Part shown: positions 10,006 to 22,107 of the stretch, piece by piece
Layout of the letters: every line of letters starts with the position of its first letter
How positions within the stretch are numbered: the first letter of the stretch is position 1
DNA from: Thalassia testudinum
Lineage: Eukaryota > Streptophyta > Magnoliopsida > Alismatales > Hydrocharitaceae
Assembly (NCBI GenBank): GCA_037157565.1
Contig: JAZHRO010000002.1
Span: 76,310,001 to 76,374,000 of the forward strand
Length of the DNA: 64,000 bases
Direction: 5' to 3'
Made by a program: the position numbers and the translations under genes
The notes under the pieces: generated by a model
Seen by the model: only the letters and a program-made list of their open reading frames with translations
Databases searched by the model: none
What the model was told of the DNA's origin: nothing

Positions 10006-11742
10006 CTACCATGGCCAATAAAATGGCCCGAATGGTGGTGGTGGATGCCACATCGGATGGGGCTCCCATCCGTAGCTTGGAGGCCCGGGCATCAGCGCCG
10101 GTCTCCAATCTGGTGGTCGACGTGCGGCGGGTCCGTCGTTTGTTCGCCGTCTCGTCGGTCTTCTTCTTCTCCTCCTTGGTCTACTCATTGGTTCTCCCAA
10201 CTTAAGTTGACCAGCCTTGAGCTTGTAGGTCCAGTCCTTTATGTTGTAGTCATCCCTGAACCCTACAAAACAAGATTCTAATTTTTTCTTTGGTATCCAA
10301 GTGGGCTTGGATCCGGATTTGTTAGCGGGTCTCCTTGATGGAGATCCTTTCTCAACCTTAGGGCTATAAAAATCATCTACTTTGTTGATTAGTTTGTTAG
10401 AGCTTTCCCTAAGACATGCAATTTCTCCTTCTATAGTATTCATCTTAGTCTTTAAATCAGAAATTTCTATTTTTAGACTATCATTTTCCTCAATCAATTT
10501 ATTATTTTCATTGATGAGGTCTTGATTTTCTAATAATAGGTTATTATCCTTAGGACTAGTTTCTATGTCCTTGAGTTGTTTTTCTAACCTATCATTTTCA
10601 TTTCTAAGAAAACTAAGGTTCTTTTTAATGCCTTTATTTTCTACCCTAAGTGATTTACTAATCTCAAAAAGTTCATTAAATGCTTCTTGAAGATCGAGAT
10701 TTACCTCGTTGTCTGAGTCGCTTTCGCTTTCGCTGTCGCTTCCTCTGGCCATGAAACCGAAGCAAGCGGTTTCTTCTTCTATGGTCTTTTCTTCTTCTTC
10801 TTCCTCCGAGCTAGAATCGTCCCAAGTGGCTTGGAACGCCTTCTTCTTAGATTTCTTCTCCTTTTCCTTCTTCTTCTCCTTTTTGAGAATAGGGCATTCT
10901 GGTCGCAGATGCCCTTTCCCGTTGCAGTGGTAGCAACGTCTCGGGCTTTCCTTCTTCTCCTTTTTCTCTTTCTTTAATTCCCTACAAAACTTGGAAAAAT
11001 TTTTAAGTAAAATTCTAAAGTATTCGTCGTCGGAACTTACCTCTCTATCTGACGTGGCTCTAAAGGCGAGAGTCTTCTTTAGTTTAGGCTCTGGTGTATC
11101 CTTCTTCTTCTACTTCAACTTAGTCTCGTAGGCCATCAGATTGCCTAGGAGATCTTCCATGTTGAGCTCCTCCATTTCGTTCGCCTCTTCGATGGCGGTG
11201 ACTTTCTGTTCCCATTCCGGTCCAAGGGAACGAAGAAGCTTCCCTTGAAGCTCCCCGTTGATGAAAGTCTTCCCTAAAGCTTTCAAGTTATTTACTATGA
11301 GAGTGAACCTAGTGTTCATCTCACTTAAAGTTTCGTTAGATTTCATAGAAAAAGCCTCAAATTCTTGTGAAAGTAAATTGAGTTTAGAAGTTTTTACCTT
11401 AGAGGTACCTTCATGAGTTACCTCGAGTGTGTGCCAGATCTCGTATGCGGTGGCGCATTGCGAGATTCTGTTGAACTCCTCCGGGCTGAGCGCGCAATAC
11501 AACGCGTTCATTGTTTTCGCGTTGAGAGAGAGCTCTCGGATCTGCTGCTGCGAGTATCCTCCGGCGGGTTTCTCTGGGATGTCGAAGGGGGTCTCGCACT
11601 TGGCCCAGACTGTGAAGTCGGTGGCTTGAAGCCACGTCTTCATCCGCAACTTCCAGTAGGTGTAGTTGTTCCCATCAAAGTAGGGCGGACGGGTTGTGGA
11701 CTGCCCCTCGGAAATCCTGCTTGTGGAACAGCTTCCCTCCAT
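10006..11742 (-). pseudogene. gag: Sirevirus-like Gag, unit 2
   Basis: Same architecture as unit 1: UBN2-type N-terminus (ORF 11110-11742), in-frame TAG at 11110-11112, zinc knuckle, acidic tract and an open 248-residue C-terminal section (10006-10752) with coiled coil, Arg-rich patch and Pro/Trp tail. Apart from the shared TAG the 579-codon frame is open. A product would need stop readthrough, or internal initiation at the Met that starts MARGSDSESESD. No pol domains follow. It is either a dead gag or a donor-dependent one. Confidence 0.85.
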
Positions 11743-11780
11743 GTGATCTTTCCGCAGATGTTACTCCTGTCGGCGGAAAA

Positions 11781-11796
11781 CCTGGCTCTGATACCA
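11781..11796 (-). other. PBS, unit 2 (initiator tRNA-Met)
   Basis: Identical to the unit 1 site; two bases from LTR 3. Confidence 0.92.
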
Positions 11797-11798
11797 AT

Positions 11799-13543
11799 TG
11801 AAGGTTCTACCCTTGTACTAGGAGGGGTGAGATCAGCGTGACAAAAAAATGCGGAATTCAAAATATATAAAGCAATCTCACAAAAATAAGCAATTACAAA
11901 ATGTACACAAAGATTTTTAGGTGGAAACCCAAACCGGGTAAAAACCACCACCTAACCCTCTCGAGTTAGGATTTTCCGATCAACCTAGTTGATCAAATCC
12001 ACTAACCGAATCACTTTGAACGAGGGTGATTCAACCTCAATACAACCACGCTACAAGTACGAGGGTAGCGTTCCTCAACCCCTTCTCTCCACGAGAAGGA
12101 TTTTGTCCCACGAAGGAGACGGGAATTCGCAAAGCGAATACCCAACCAAAAGACAAAGATAAAAGAAACAATAGTCCTATAGAGCCAACAAAATAATTAA
12201 ACCTAGCTTCTATAGGAAATAGGAAACTCCCCTTTGCAAGGAGTGCGTCGATGATGACGCGGTGCGTGTGCCACGCGACGGCGCTACGTCGCTCTCGTTA
12301 TCAACAGCGGGAGAGCGGGCGCGCGAAGGCTTGATGCTCTCAAGAGAATGAAACTAGAGCTTGGAGAGCAAGGGCCTCAATTGGACACAAAAGAGTGGAA
12401 CTAAGTTGCTTAGGTGTGTCTCTTGTTTCTCTTAGTGTGTATCTTGTGTATTTTTGTGTTGCAAAGGCTCCCCTCTATTTATAGAGGCCTTAGGAAGGCT
12501 TTGGAAGGCTTGGAAAAGCTTCCATAGCCGTTGGGTGCAAAGCCCAAGAGAATCAGGCCGAAATCAGGACAATGATTACACTTCACAGGGTTATCAGACG
12601 TCTAACTCTGGCATCAGACGTCTGGAAGGCCACTATAAGACGTCTGATTCCAAGGTCAGACGTCTGATTCTATGCGGGTTTCTCCCTGACTTGAATCAAA
12701 TCTAAACAGGGTTTTTGTACAAGTCCATCAGACGACATAGAGGACGTCTGGCACTAAGTCTGGACGTCTGGAAACCTACTTTTACCGTGGGAATTGATTT
12801 CCAAACGTTGCAACGGCTAGAAAATCTCTGAGAAGAGATTTTGGGTCAGCCGAGGCAAAACGGTCATTTATCAGACGTCTGTGAAGTCCTATGGACGTCT
12901 GATAAGGCTCTAACGGTCATATTCTTCAGTGTCTTCTAAGCCAGCCAACGGTCCACTAACTGGACGTCTGGCAAAGTCATCAGACGTCTCCTAAGACGTC
13001 TGGTATAAGGTCTGGACGTCTGAATTCATCAGACAGAACTAACTATGTCCAGCCTAACAGTTATCAGACGTCTGAAACAACAGTCAGACGTCTTAAAATC
13101 CTTTATCAGACGTCTGATTCGTGAATTAGACGTCTGGAAAGTCAGTTTTAACCCTATATTGGTTTTCTAAGTGTTCTACAGAAAACCTACGTATCCTAGG
13201 GTTGTGCAGGTGTTCCTAGGACTGCTGTTAGGGTTCTTTGAGGCTCTTTAACATAATGTCTAAGGAAAATAAAGAGCAAGAAAATAAATACAAGAGATAC
13301 ATGAAAGGATAAAAAAGAATCTATCCTATTCTTCTTGTCTTCCATCTCCAATCTTTCGCTCCACGCGAACCTCCTCTATTTTCCGTCAAGCTCCTCCAAT
13401 CCGTCCTGGATGCGAGCTCGAGTTCCATCTAAACACGTCTTCATTTGCAATTGACCTGAAATCTAGGACTCAAATTGCAAATGTTAAATAACACGTGTTT
13501 TGTTATCATCAAAACAAATGATCGTGGTGCTCTAGCACCAACA
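11799..13543 (-). repeat. Sirevirus-like LTR 3
   Basis: 1,745 bp, nearly identical to LTRs 2 and 4. TATA box at 12476-12483, palindrome array at 12593-13137 with all 16 cores. Confidence 0.93.
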
Positions 13544-13818
13544 ATCTCCCCCTTTTTGATGATGACAAAACCGTAAATAATAATGCATAAAAATCCTCCC
13601 CCTTTTTGACATTATCAAAAAGGTTTGATTGATTTTATATTTCCTATTACTCCCCTTAAAACATGCTCTTCTATTTATTTTTAACAAAGGTAATGTCCTC
13701 CCCCTTTTTATAACAACAAGATAGCTATTATTTTTCTCCCCCTTACTAAAGGAAATTTAGCTAACTTGTATCTCCCCCTTAAAAATTGACAATAAGCTCA
13801 TCATTTTTAACTCCCCCT
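13544..13818 (-). other. Multiple polypurine tract cluster, unit 3
   Basis: Same seven PPT-like blocks next to LTR 3. Confidence 0.8.
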
Positions 13819-13863
13819 ATCTAAATGCTTATAAAAAGGATAGGGTTAAGAATTTTACCTCAC

Positions 13864-15600
13864 CTACCATGGCCAATAAAATGGCCCGAATGGTGGTGGT
13901 GGATGCCACATCGGATGGGGCTCCCATCCGTAGCTTGGAGGCCCGGGCATCAGCGCCGGTCTCCAATCTGGTGGTCGACGTGCGGCGGGTCCGTCGTTTG
14001 TTCGCCGTCTCGTCGGTCTTCTTCTTCTCCTCCTTGGTCTACTCATTGGTTCTCCCAACTTAAGTTGACCAGCCTTGAGCTTGTAGGTCCAGTCCTTTAT
14101 GTTGTAGTCATCCCTGAACCCTACAAAACAAGATTCTAATTTTTTCTTTGGTATCCAAGTGGGCTTGGATCCGGATTTGTTAGCGGGTCTCCTTGATGGA
14201 GATCCTTTCTCAACCTTAGGGCTATAAAAATCATCTACTTTGTTGATTAGTTTGTTAGAGCTTTCCCTAAGACATGCAATTTCTCCTTCTATAGTATTCA
14301 TCTTAGTCTTTAAATCAGAAATTTCTACTTTTAGACTATCATTTTCCTCAATCAATTTATTATTTTCATTGATGAGGTCTTGATTTTCTAATAATAGGTT
14401 ATTATCCTTAGGACTAGTTTCTATGTCCTTGAGTTGTTTTTCTAACCTATCATTTTCATTTCTAAGAAAACTAAGGTTCTTTTTAATGCCTTTATTTTCT
14501 ACCCTAAGTGATTTACTAATCTCAAAAAGTTCATTAAATGCTTCTTGAAGATCGAGATTTACCTCGTTGTCTGAGTCGCTTTCGCTTTCGCTGTCGCTTC
14601 CTCTGGCCATGAAACCGAAGCAAGCGGTTTCTTCTTCTATGGTCTTTTCTTCTTCTTCTTCCTCCGAGCTAGAATCGTCCCAAGTGGCTTGGAACGCCTT
14701 CTTCTTAGATTTCTTCTCCTTTTCCTTCTTCTTCTCCTTTTTGAGAATAGGGCATTCTGGTCGCAGATGCCCTTTCCCGTTGCAGTGGTAGCAACGTCTC
14801 GGGCTTTCCTTCTTCTCCTTTTTCTCTTTCTTTAATTCCCTACAAAACTTGGAAAAATTTTTAAGTAAAATTCTAAAGTCTTCGTCGTCGGAACTTACCT
14901 CGCTATCCGACGTGGCTCTAAAGGCGAGAGTCTTCTTTAGTTTAGGCTCTGGTGTATCCTTCTTCTTCTACTTCAACTTAGTCTCGTAGGCCATCAGATT
15001 GCCTAGGAGATCTTCCATGTTGAGCTCCTCCATTTCGTTCGCCTCTTCGATGGCGGTGACTTTCTGTTCCCATTCCGGTCCAAGGGAACGAAGAAGCTTC
15101 CCTTGAAGCTCCCCGTTGATGAAAGTCTTCCCTAAAGCTTTCAAGTTATTTACTATGAGAGTGAACCTAGTGTTCATCTCACTTAAAGTTTCGTTAGATT
15201 TCATAGAAAAAGCCTCAAATTCTTGTGAAAGTAAATTGAGTTTAGAAGTTTTTACCTTAGAGGTACCTTCATGAGTTACCTCGAGTGTGTGCCAGATCTC
15301 ATATGCGGTGGCGCATTGCGAGATTCTGTTGAACTCCTCCGGGCTGAGCGCGCAATACAACGCGTTCATTGTTTTCGCGTTGAGAGAGAGCTCCCGGATC
15401 TGCTGCTGCGAGTATCCTCCGGCGGGTTTCTCTGGGATGTCGAAGGGGGTCTCGCACCTGGCCCAGACTGTGAAGTCGGTGGCTTGAAGCCACGTCTTCA
15501 TCCGCAACTTCCAGTAGGTGTAGTTGTTCCCATCAAAGTAGGGCGGACGGGTTGTGGACTGCCCCTCGGAAATCCTACTTGTGGAACAGCTTCCCTCCAT
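13864..15600 (-). pseudogene. gag: Sirevirus-like Gag, unit 3
   Basis: Same 579-codon frame as the other units, with the shared TAG at 14968-14970 and an open 248-residue C-terminal part (13864-14610). A Lys-to-Arg change in the N-terminal domain separates it from units 1 and 2. Zinc knuckle and coiled coil are intact. No pol follows. Confidence 0.85.
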
Positions 15601-15638
15601 GTGATCTTTCCGCAGATGTTACTCCTGTCGGCGGAAAA

Positions 15639-15654
15639 CCTGGCTCTGATACCA
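15639..15654 (-). other. PBS, unit 3 (initiator tRNA-Met)
   Basis: Same TGGTATCAGAGCCAGG site on the - strand. It would serve the outer 5' LTR of the array, LTR 4. Confidence 0.92.
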
Positions 15655-15656
15655 AT

Positions 15657-17401
15657 TGAAGGTTCTACCCTTGTACTAGGAGGGGTGAGATCAGCGTGAC
15701 AAAAAAATGCGGAATTGAAAATATATAAAGCAATCTCACAAAAATAAGCAATTACAAAATGTACACAAAGATTTTTAGGTGGAAACCCAAACCGGGTAAA
15801 AACCACCACCTAACCCTCTCGAGTTAGGATTTTCCGATCAACCTAGTTGATCAAATCCACTAACCGAATCACTTTGAACGAGGGTGATTCAACCTCAATA
15901 CAACCACGCTACAAGTACGAGGGTAGCGTTCCTCAACCCCTTCTCTCCACGAGAAGGATTTTGTCCCACGAAGGAGACGGGAATTCGCAAAGCGAATACC
16001 CAACCAAAAGACAAAGATAAAAGAAACAATAGTCCTATAGAGCCAACAAAATAATTAAACCTAGCTTCTATAGGAAATAGGAAACTCCCCTTTGCAAGGA
16101 GTGCGTCGATGATGACGCGGTGCGTGTGCCACGCGACGGCGCTACGTCGCTCTCGTTATCAACAGCGGGAGAGCGGGCGCGCGAAGGCTTGATGCTCTCA
16201 AGAGAATGAAACTAGAGCTTGGAGAGCAAGGGCCTCAATTGGACACAAAAGAGTGGAACTAAGTTGCTTAGGTGTGTCTCTTGTTTCTCTTAGTGTGTAT
16301 CTTGTGTATTTTTGTGTTGCAAAGGCTCCCCTCTATTTATAGAGGCCTTAGGAAGGCTTTGGAAGGCTTGGAAAAGCTTCCATAGCCGTTGGGTGCAAAG
16401 CCCAAGAGAATCAGGCCGAAATCAGGACAATGATTACACTTCACAGGGTTATCAGACGTCTAACTCTGGCATCAGACGTCTGGAAGGCCACTATAAGACG
16501 TCTGATTCCAAGGTCAGACGTCTGATTCTATGCGGGTTTCTCCCTGACTTGAATCAAATCTAAACAGGGTTTTTGTACAAGTCCATCAGACGACATAGAG
16601 GACGTCTGGCACTAAGTCTGGACGTCTGGAAACCTACTTTTACCGTGGGAATTGATTTCCAAACGTTGCAACGGCTAGAAAATCTCTGAGAAGAGATTTT
16701 GGGTCAGCCGAGGCAAAACGGTCATTTATCAGACGTCTGTGAAGTCCTATGGACGTCTGATAAGGCTCTAACGGTCATATTCTTCAGTGTCTTCTAAGCC
16801 AGCCAACGGTCCACTAACTGGACGTCTGGCAAAGTCATCAGACGTCTCCTAAGACGTCTGGTATAAGGTCTGGACGTCTGAATTCATCAGACAGAACTAA
16901 CTATGTCCAGCCTAACAGTTATCAGACGTCTGAAACAACAGTCAGACGTCTTAAAATCCTTTATCAGACGTCTGATTCGTGAATTAGACGTCTGGAAAGT
17001 CAGTTTTAACCCTATATTGGTTTTCTAAGTGTTCTACAGAAAACCTACGTATCCTAGGGTTGTGCAGGTGTTCCTAGGACTGCTGTTAGGGTTCTTTGAG
17101 GCTCTTTAACATAATGTCTAAGGAAAATAAAGAGCAAGAAAATAAATACAAGAGATACATGAAAGGATAAAAAAGAATCTATCCTATTCTTCTTGTCTTC
17201 CATCTCCAAACTTTCGCTCCACGCGAACCTCCTCTATTTTCCGTCAAGCTCCTCCAATCCGTCCTGGATGCGAGCTCGAGTTCCATCTAAACACGTCTTC
17301 ATTTGCAATTGACCTGAAATCTAGGACTCAAATTGCAAATGTTAAATAACACGTGTTTTGTTATCATCAAAACAAATGATCGTGGTGCTCTAGCACCAAC
17401 A
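15657..17401 (-). repeat. Sirevirus-like LTR 4 (right edge)
   Basis: 1,745 bp, complete, ending in CACCAACA at 17401 directly against element A pol sequence. Palindrome array at about 16451-16995; TATA box at 16334-16341. As the rightmost LTR on a - strand element it is the formal 5' LTR. Confidence 0.93.
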
Positions 17402-17406
17402 AAGCC

Positions 17407-20400
17407 ATGGTTGATGAATCGCATGTTGAGGACAACCTGATTATCCCCGATCAACCACCAGAAGATCAAAACCCGCAAACGGAGGAGTCTGAGCCTGATC
17501 TAGACACACCCATAACTCCGATCCTTGTCCTTGATACAGACCCTGAACCACCCGCTGCTGCTGATAATCCCATCCTGGAACTCAAGCCCCTTCCCGATCA
17601 TCTGAAGTACATCTTTTTGGGTTCCAATCAGACATTTCCTGTGATTATCAACTCTCGACTCACACCTGACCAGGAATCCCATCTGATTACTATTCTCTAG
17701 CAACATCGTAGAGCCATTGGATGGACTCTCGATGACTTGATTGTCATAAGCCCCTCGTATTGCACACATCGAATCTACACGGAAGAGGGCGCATGACCTT
17801 CACAAGAGATGCAGAGACGTTTAAACCCTAACCAGCAGGAGGTCATGAAAAAGGAGATCATCAAGTGGTTAGATGCAAGGATCATCTACCCGATCTCCGA
17901 CAGTCGCTGGGTGAGTCCAATCCAGGTTGTGCCTAAGAAGGCCAGATTCACCATCATTACAATTGAAATCGGAGAGGTCGTACTGACCCGAATAGCTAAC
18001 TCATGGAGAGTTTGCATTGATTACAGAAGACTCAATTCCTCCACGAAGAAGGTCCATTTCCCACTACCATTTATTGATCAGATCCATGAGAAACTAGCGA
18101 GAAATAGGTTATTTTGCTTTCTTGATGGGTACTTCGGTTATAACCAAGTGGCAATCCATCCAGAGGACCAAGAAAAGACCACATTCACCTGCCCCTTCAG
18201 GATGTACGTGTTTCAAAGGATGCCATTCGATCTTTGCAATGCATCCGCGACCTTTCAGCGGTGCATGCTTGCCATATTCTCAGATATGGTAGGTGATTAT
18301 CTGGAAGCCTTCATGGATGACTTTTCAATTTTTTGAGCATCATTTGACGATTACCTCCAACACTTGGTCCAAAAACTCAGGCGGTGCATTGATGTGAATT
18401 TGGTTCTTTCCTTGGAAAAGAACCATTTCATGGTGCCTGAGGGAATCATCCTGGGAGATCTGATTTTAGAGAAAGGCATCCAAGTCGATCGAGCCAAGGT
18501 TAACTTGATTTCCAAACCCCCTATGCCTAGCTCGAATAAGGACATCCGATCTTTTCTGGGAAACATTGATTTTTATCGTTGATTTATCCCTGATTTTTCA
18601 AAAATCGCACGCCCCTTGACTACTCTTCTCTCTAAGGATGTACCTTTCAAAATCTTCAAGGAATGCACTCAAGCATTTGAGATCCTTCGTGACCGAGTTA
18701 CCTAAGCCCCGATCCAACAGTCCCCTGATTGGTCTCAACCCTTTAAGATCATGTGTGATGCATTCAACTTCGCTGTAGGAGCAATTTTGGGGCAGAAAAT
18801 TGACAGGAAACCCGTGGTCATCTACTATGCTAGCAATACAGTAGACGAGGCTTAGCGTAACTACACGGTTACTGATAAAGAGCTACTAGTTATAGTATTT
18901 GCCCTAGAAAAATTCAGATCATACCTCCTGGGTTCCTGTGTTATCATCTACTCAGATCACACAGCTATGAGGCATCTCCTTGCAAGGAAGGATGCAAAAT
19001 CTCGATTAATCTGATGGATCTTGCTATTCAAGAATTTGACATCGAGATTAGCGACAAAGCATGAAAATAGAATGTGGTAGCTGATCACTTGTCCCGCCTT
19101 CCTTCTGAGATCATTGACCCTTCCAGATCCATCACAGAATGCTTTCCTGATGAGCACCTCCTAACTATTGATATAGGGCTTCCATGGTTCGCAGACATAG
19201 TGAACTACTTGGCATCACATCAGATCCCGTCTGATTTCTAAAGGCCAAGAAGGACAAATTGCATTCCGATGCCAAGTGTTACCTTAGGGAAGACCCGTAT
19301 CTATTCCACATTGGTGCTGATCAAATAATTCAACGATGTGTCGTGGAAGCAGAAATCAAAGACATACTCTCTTTCTGCCATGACAAGGCATGCGGTGGAC
19401 ATTTTTCAAGACATAAAATCGCATCAAAAGTCCTCCAGTGTGGCTTTTATTGGCCCACAATTTTCAAGGATGCATACGATCACTGTAAGGCATGTATCCG
19501 TCGCCAAACCTTGGGCAACATGAGCCATCGAGACATGATGCCTTTACAGTCGATCCTGGTATGCGAGATTTTTGACATTTGGGGGATTGATTTTATGGGA
19601 CCCTTCCCTATCTTGGATGGCTTCGAATACATCTACTAACTATTGACTACGTGTCCAAGTGGATCGAAGCTATTCCAACCCAAACCAATGATCAAAAAAT
19701 TATTATCAAATTCATTCATCCAAACATCTTCTCAAGGTTCGGGATTCCACGTGCAATAATTTCTGATGGAGGGACCCATTTCACAAATGCTTAGTTCAGA
19801 TCACTGATGACCAAATATGGGGTGTCGCATCGAATCTCTACTCCTTACCACCCCCAAACTAATGGTCTAGCTGAGCTATCAAACCGGGAGATCAAAAAAA
19901 TCCTCCAGGTTACTGTTCAACCTGACAGGAAGGATTGGTCATCTCAGCTTCCAGAAGCATTGTGGGCTTATAGGACCGCCCACAAGACCCTATTAGGTAT
20001 GTCTCCCTTCAGACTGGTGTACGAGAAGGCATGTCACCTCCCTGTCGAATTAGAGCATAAAGCCTATTGGGCAGTATGGAATTGCAACTTAGATCTTTCT
20101 AAGGCTGGAACCCATAGAAGGCTGCAAATGAGTAAGATAAATGAATTACGCTACGACGCGTATGAGAAATCGCGAATTTACAAAGAGCGGGTTAAAGCCT
20201 TTAACGACAAACACATTTCTTGAAAGAACTTTCATCCTGGTCAAAAGGTTGTACTCTTTGATGCCCGACTCAAATTATTCCCAAGAAAGCTACGATCTAA
20301 GTGGATCAGACCCTACCTAGTCCGATGAATCTTTGGAAATGGAGCTGTTGAGATCAGTCCACTAAGCTATGATTCCGAACCCTTCATCATGAATGGTCAA

Positions 20401-20538
20401 AGACTCAAATCGTTCATTGACATGACTAATACAAATTTGGTTGAGTCATCCTTTATCCTCCATTCTCCCTGAGCTCATTGCGCCCAGTTGATGGCGTAAA
20501 ACTCAGCGCTTAACGGGAGGCAACCTGTCATTCTTTGA
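17407..20538 (+). pseudogene. pol: Element A pol: RT, RNase H, integrase (Athila-like), decayed
   Basis: It would copy the RNA into DNA and integrate it. Order: an acidic linker and LKPLPDHLKY (17407-17700), RT with FLDGYFGYNQ and the FMDD catalytic motif (17809-18336), the RT thumb up to SFLGNIDFYR (18364-18580), RNase H with KIMCDA, TDKELL and IYSDH (about 18740-18960), integrase with a zinc-finger region, IWGIDFMG, AIISDGGTHF and TPYHPQTNG (19259-20223), and a GRQP-type end before the stop at 20536. In-frame stops at 17698, 17794, 18334, 18580, 18703, 18853 and 19012 plus frameshifts after 19020 and 19640 kill it. Protease is absent, lost at the array junction. Confidence 0.9.
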
Positions 20539-20761
20539 AAAACCTGAAACCTTTCCTGACATTTCTATGATGAATTCATATTGCACTTTAGAGTTCATCC
20601 ATTATAACAGCCGACTCCACCTCAGGTACCCATACCCGAGTCCAGAAATCGTTCGCAATAGTCACCTTGACCCGTTCGTTCACCTAGCACCTATCCTAAT
20701 GAATGAACTAAGTTGAATTGGAGCCCACCTAATTTACAATGGGAACATTGCAAATCGTAGT

Positions 20762-20775
20762 CATGGGGGGGTATG
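20762..20775 (+). other. Second (upstream) polypurine tract of element A
   Basis: CATGGGGGGGTATG, the same type as the terminal PPT but 1,337 bp upstream of the 3' LTR. D, E and C have equivalents. Confidence 0.55.
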
Positions 20776-21517
20776 AAAGTGTAAAATGTCATGAAAACTC
20801 ATACCAAGAAAAGGTTTCAACAAAAAAATTCGCATATCACAAAAAAAACACAAAAAAATGAAAAATCTTGAAAAAGAACAAAAAAAAATTGAGGAGAGAA
20901 AAAAATTCTTGGGCTATACAAAATATGAGGAAAAGAGCAAAATGCCAAAAAAGAGCACAAAATGAAAAAGAAAAATAGTCAGTAGTAAAAGATTAAGGGA
21001 TTAACTGAAGTTCTAGACCACATCAAGAAAAAAGAGAAAAATGAGAAAAAAGTGCTAAGGAGACATAGAAAGAGATTAGTAGGAATGCTGACTTTAGGCC
21101 TTTTGGGCTAGACTCTTAGGCTTAAAAATTCAAGTACCCGCTAAAATTTGGATATTCCTCAAGAGGTTGGGGAAAATGCGAAGCTTGAGTATTAGGTCTA
21201 AGGCTTAGGGAGTATTCGGCCTCGTTAACTGACCTTCAGTTTGCAGGACTCGGTAACCTAAGCACCCCAACCCTCACACAGTTTGGTTCAGTGCGCATAA
21301 CTATCAAAATCACACAAAAGCGTTTTAATGCTCTGAAAAAGTTGCCCAGATTAGGAGCAGCCGATCAACACAAGTTGATTCGGACGAGTTCCCGGCGTGG
21401 AGAGGCGGGAAATTCCCCTCGAAGATGCGTAACAACATATCATCTCCTCGGTGCTTGTCTCTTAAGATATTTAAATATCCTATCAAGGGCATGCAAGCAC
21501 TCTGCTGGTTCCGATAA

Positions 21518-21667
21518 CATAGGCGGCATTATCACAAAATGTCGATTGCCAGGGTCAGGATTCGGCCACAGAACCCCATGGGCAGGATTATCTCGAAATC
21601 TCGAAAGCCAGGGTTCTGGGGGTTGCCATGGGCGGTGCTATCACGAACCATCGATTGCCAGGGACCT
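21518..21667 (+). repeat. Threefold imperfect 50-bp repeat in 3' spacer (element A)
   Basis: Three units built on CCATGGGC, a run like GGNNTTATC, TCGA and GCCAGGG. Equivalents at 45188-45342 (D) and, on the - strand, 35336-35492 (E). Confidence 0.65.
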
Positions 21668-22085
21668 TTGAGGATTGATGATGGGGATGAGGAATCCGAT
21701 ACAGACCATGTTGAGAAGCCAATCTGAAGCTAGAAATAAAAAGAAAAGAGAGGGAAAGCTCTCCAAACATATAAATCCTCTGTCTCTCTCTTATAAAAAT
21801 GCATTGTAAACTGAACCTAGGCTAAAAATGTCTCAAGCACGGTGCTTTAACCGCAAAGTCCAACGAACCATAGAATAGTTTCTGTGGGCCTTAAAAGCCT
21901 TTGCGGAGGACTGAGGCTAAAGCAGGTCAGGTCTGGAATTTGGTTGGTACTTGAGTACCTCTAGGCCTATTGTCGACATTCTAACCTAATCATAAAAGAA
22001 AAAGAAAAAGCTCCTATCACAACTGGTAAAAGAAATTCATGGTCTAGAATAGATGTTAAAACCTTAAAATTTTGCTAAGAGACTA

Positions 22086-22107
22086 GCAAAAGCTAGGCAT
22101 GGGGGTA
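22086..22107 (+). other. Terminal polypurine tract of element A
   Basis: AGCAAAAGCTAGGCATGGGGG followed by TA abuts the 3' LTR start. Same form in D (45761-45786) and, on the - strand, in C and E. Confidence 0.85.

Larger units (their letters stand above)
4180..17401 (-). mobile_element. Tandem Sirevirus-like copia array (4 LTRs, 3 internal regions)
   Basis: The order is truncated LTR, internal, LTR, internal, LTR, internal, LTR, all on the - strand with an exact 3,858-bp period (LTR starts at 7941, 11799 and 15657). Units differ by only a few substitutions. Each internal region is 2,113 bp and encodes only Gag, with no protease, integrase or RT, so the family is non-autonomous. The right LTR ends cleanly at 17401 in element A. 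The left LTR lacks about 95 bp and no target duplication is visible, consistent with a deletion at the left edge. A multimer made by LTR-LTR unequal exchange is the simplest reading; an assembly artefact should be excluded. Confidence 0.9.
20539..22085 (+). other. Element A 3' spacer without ORF
   Basis: About 1.5 kb between pol and the PPT, where some Athila elements carry an env-like gene. I see no supported ORF. It holds a second polypurine tract, an A-rich purine stretch (about 20810-21060) and a threefold 50-bp repeat. The same spacer is present in D and E. Confidence 0.75.

Noticed and set aside
20539..22085. env-like gene between pol and the 3' LTR of element A
   Set aside because: The longest frame (21291-21671) crosses the threefold repeat, is not conserved in D or E and shows no membrane segment.
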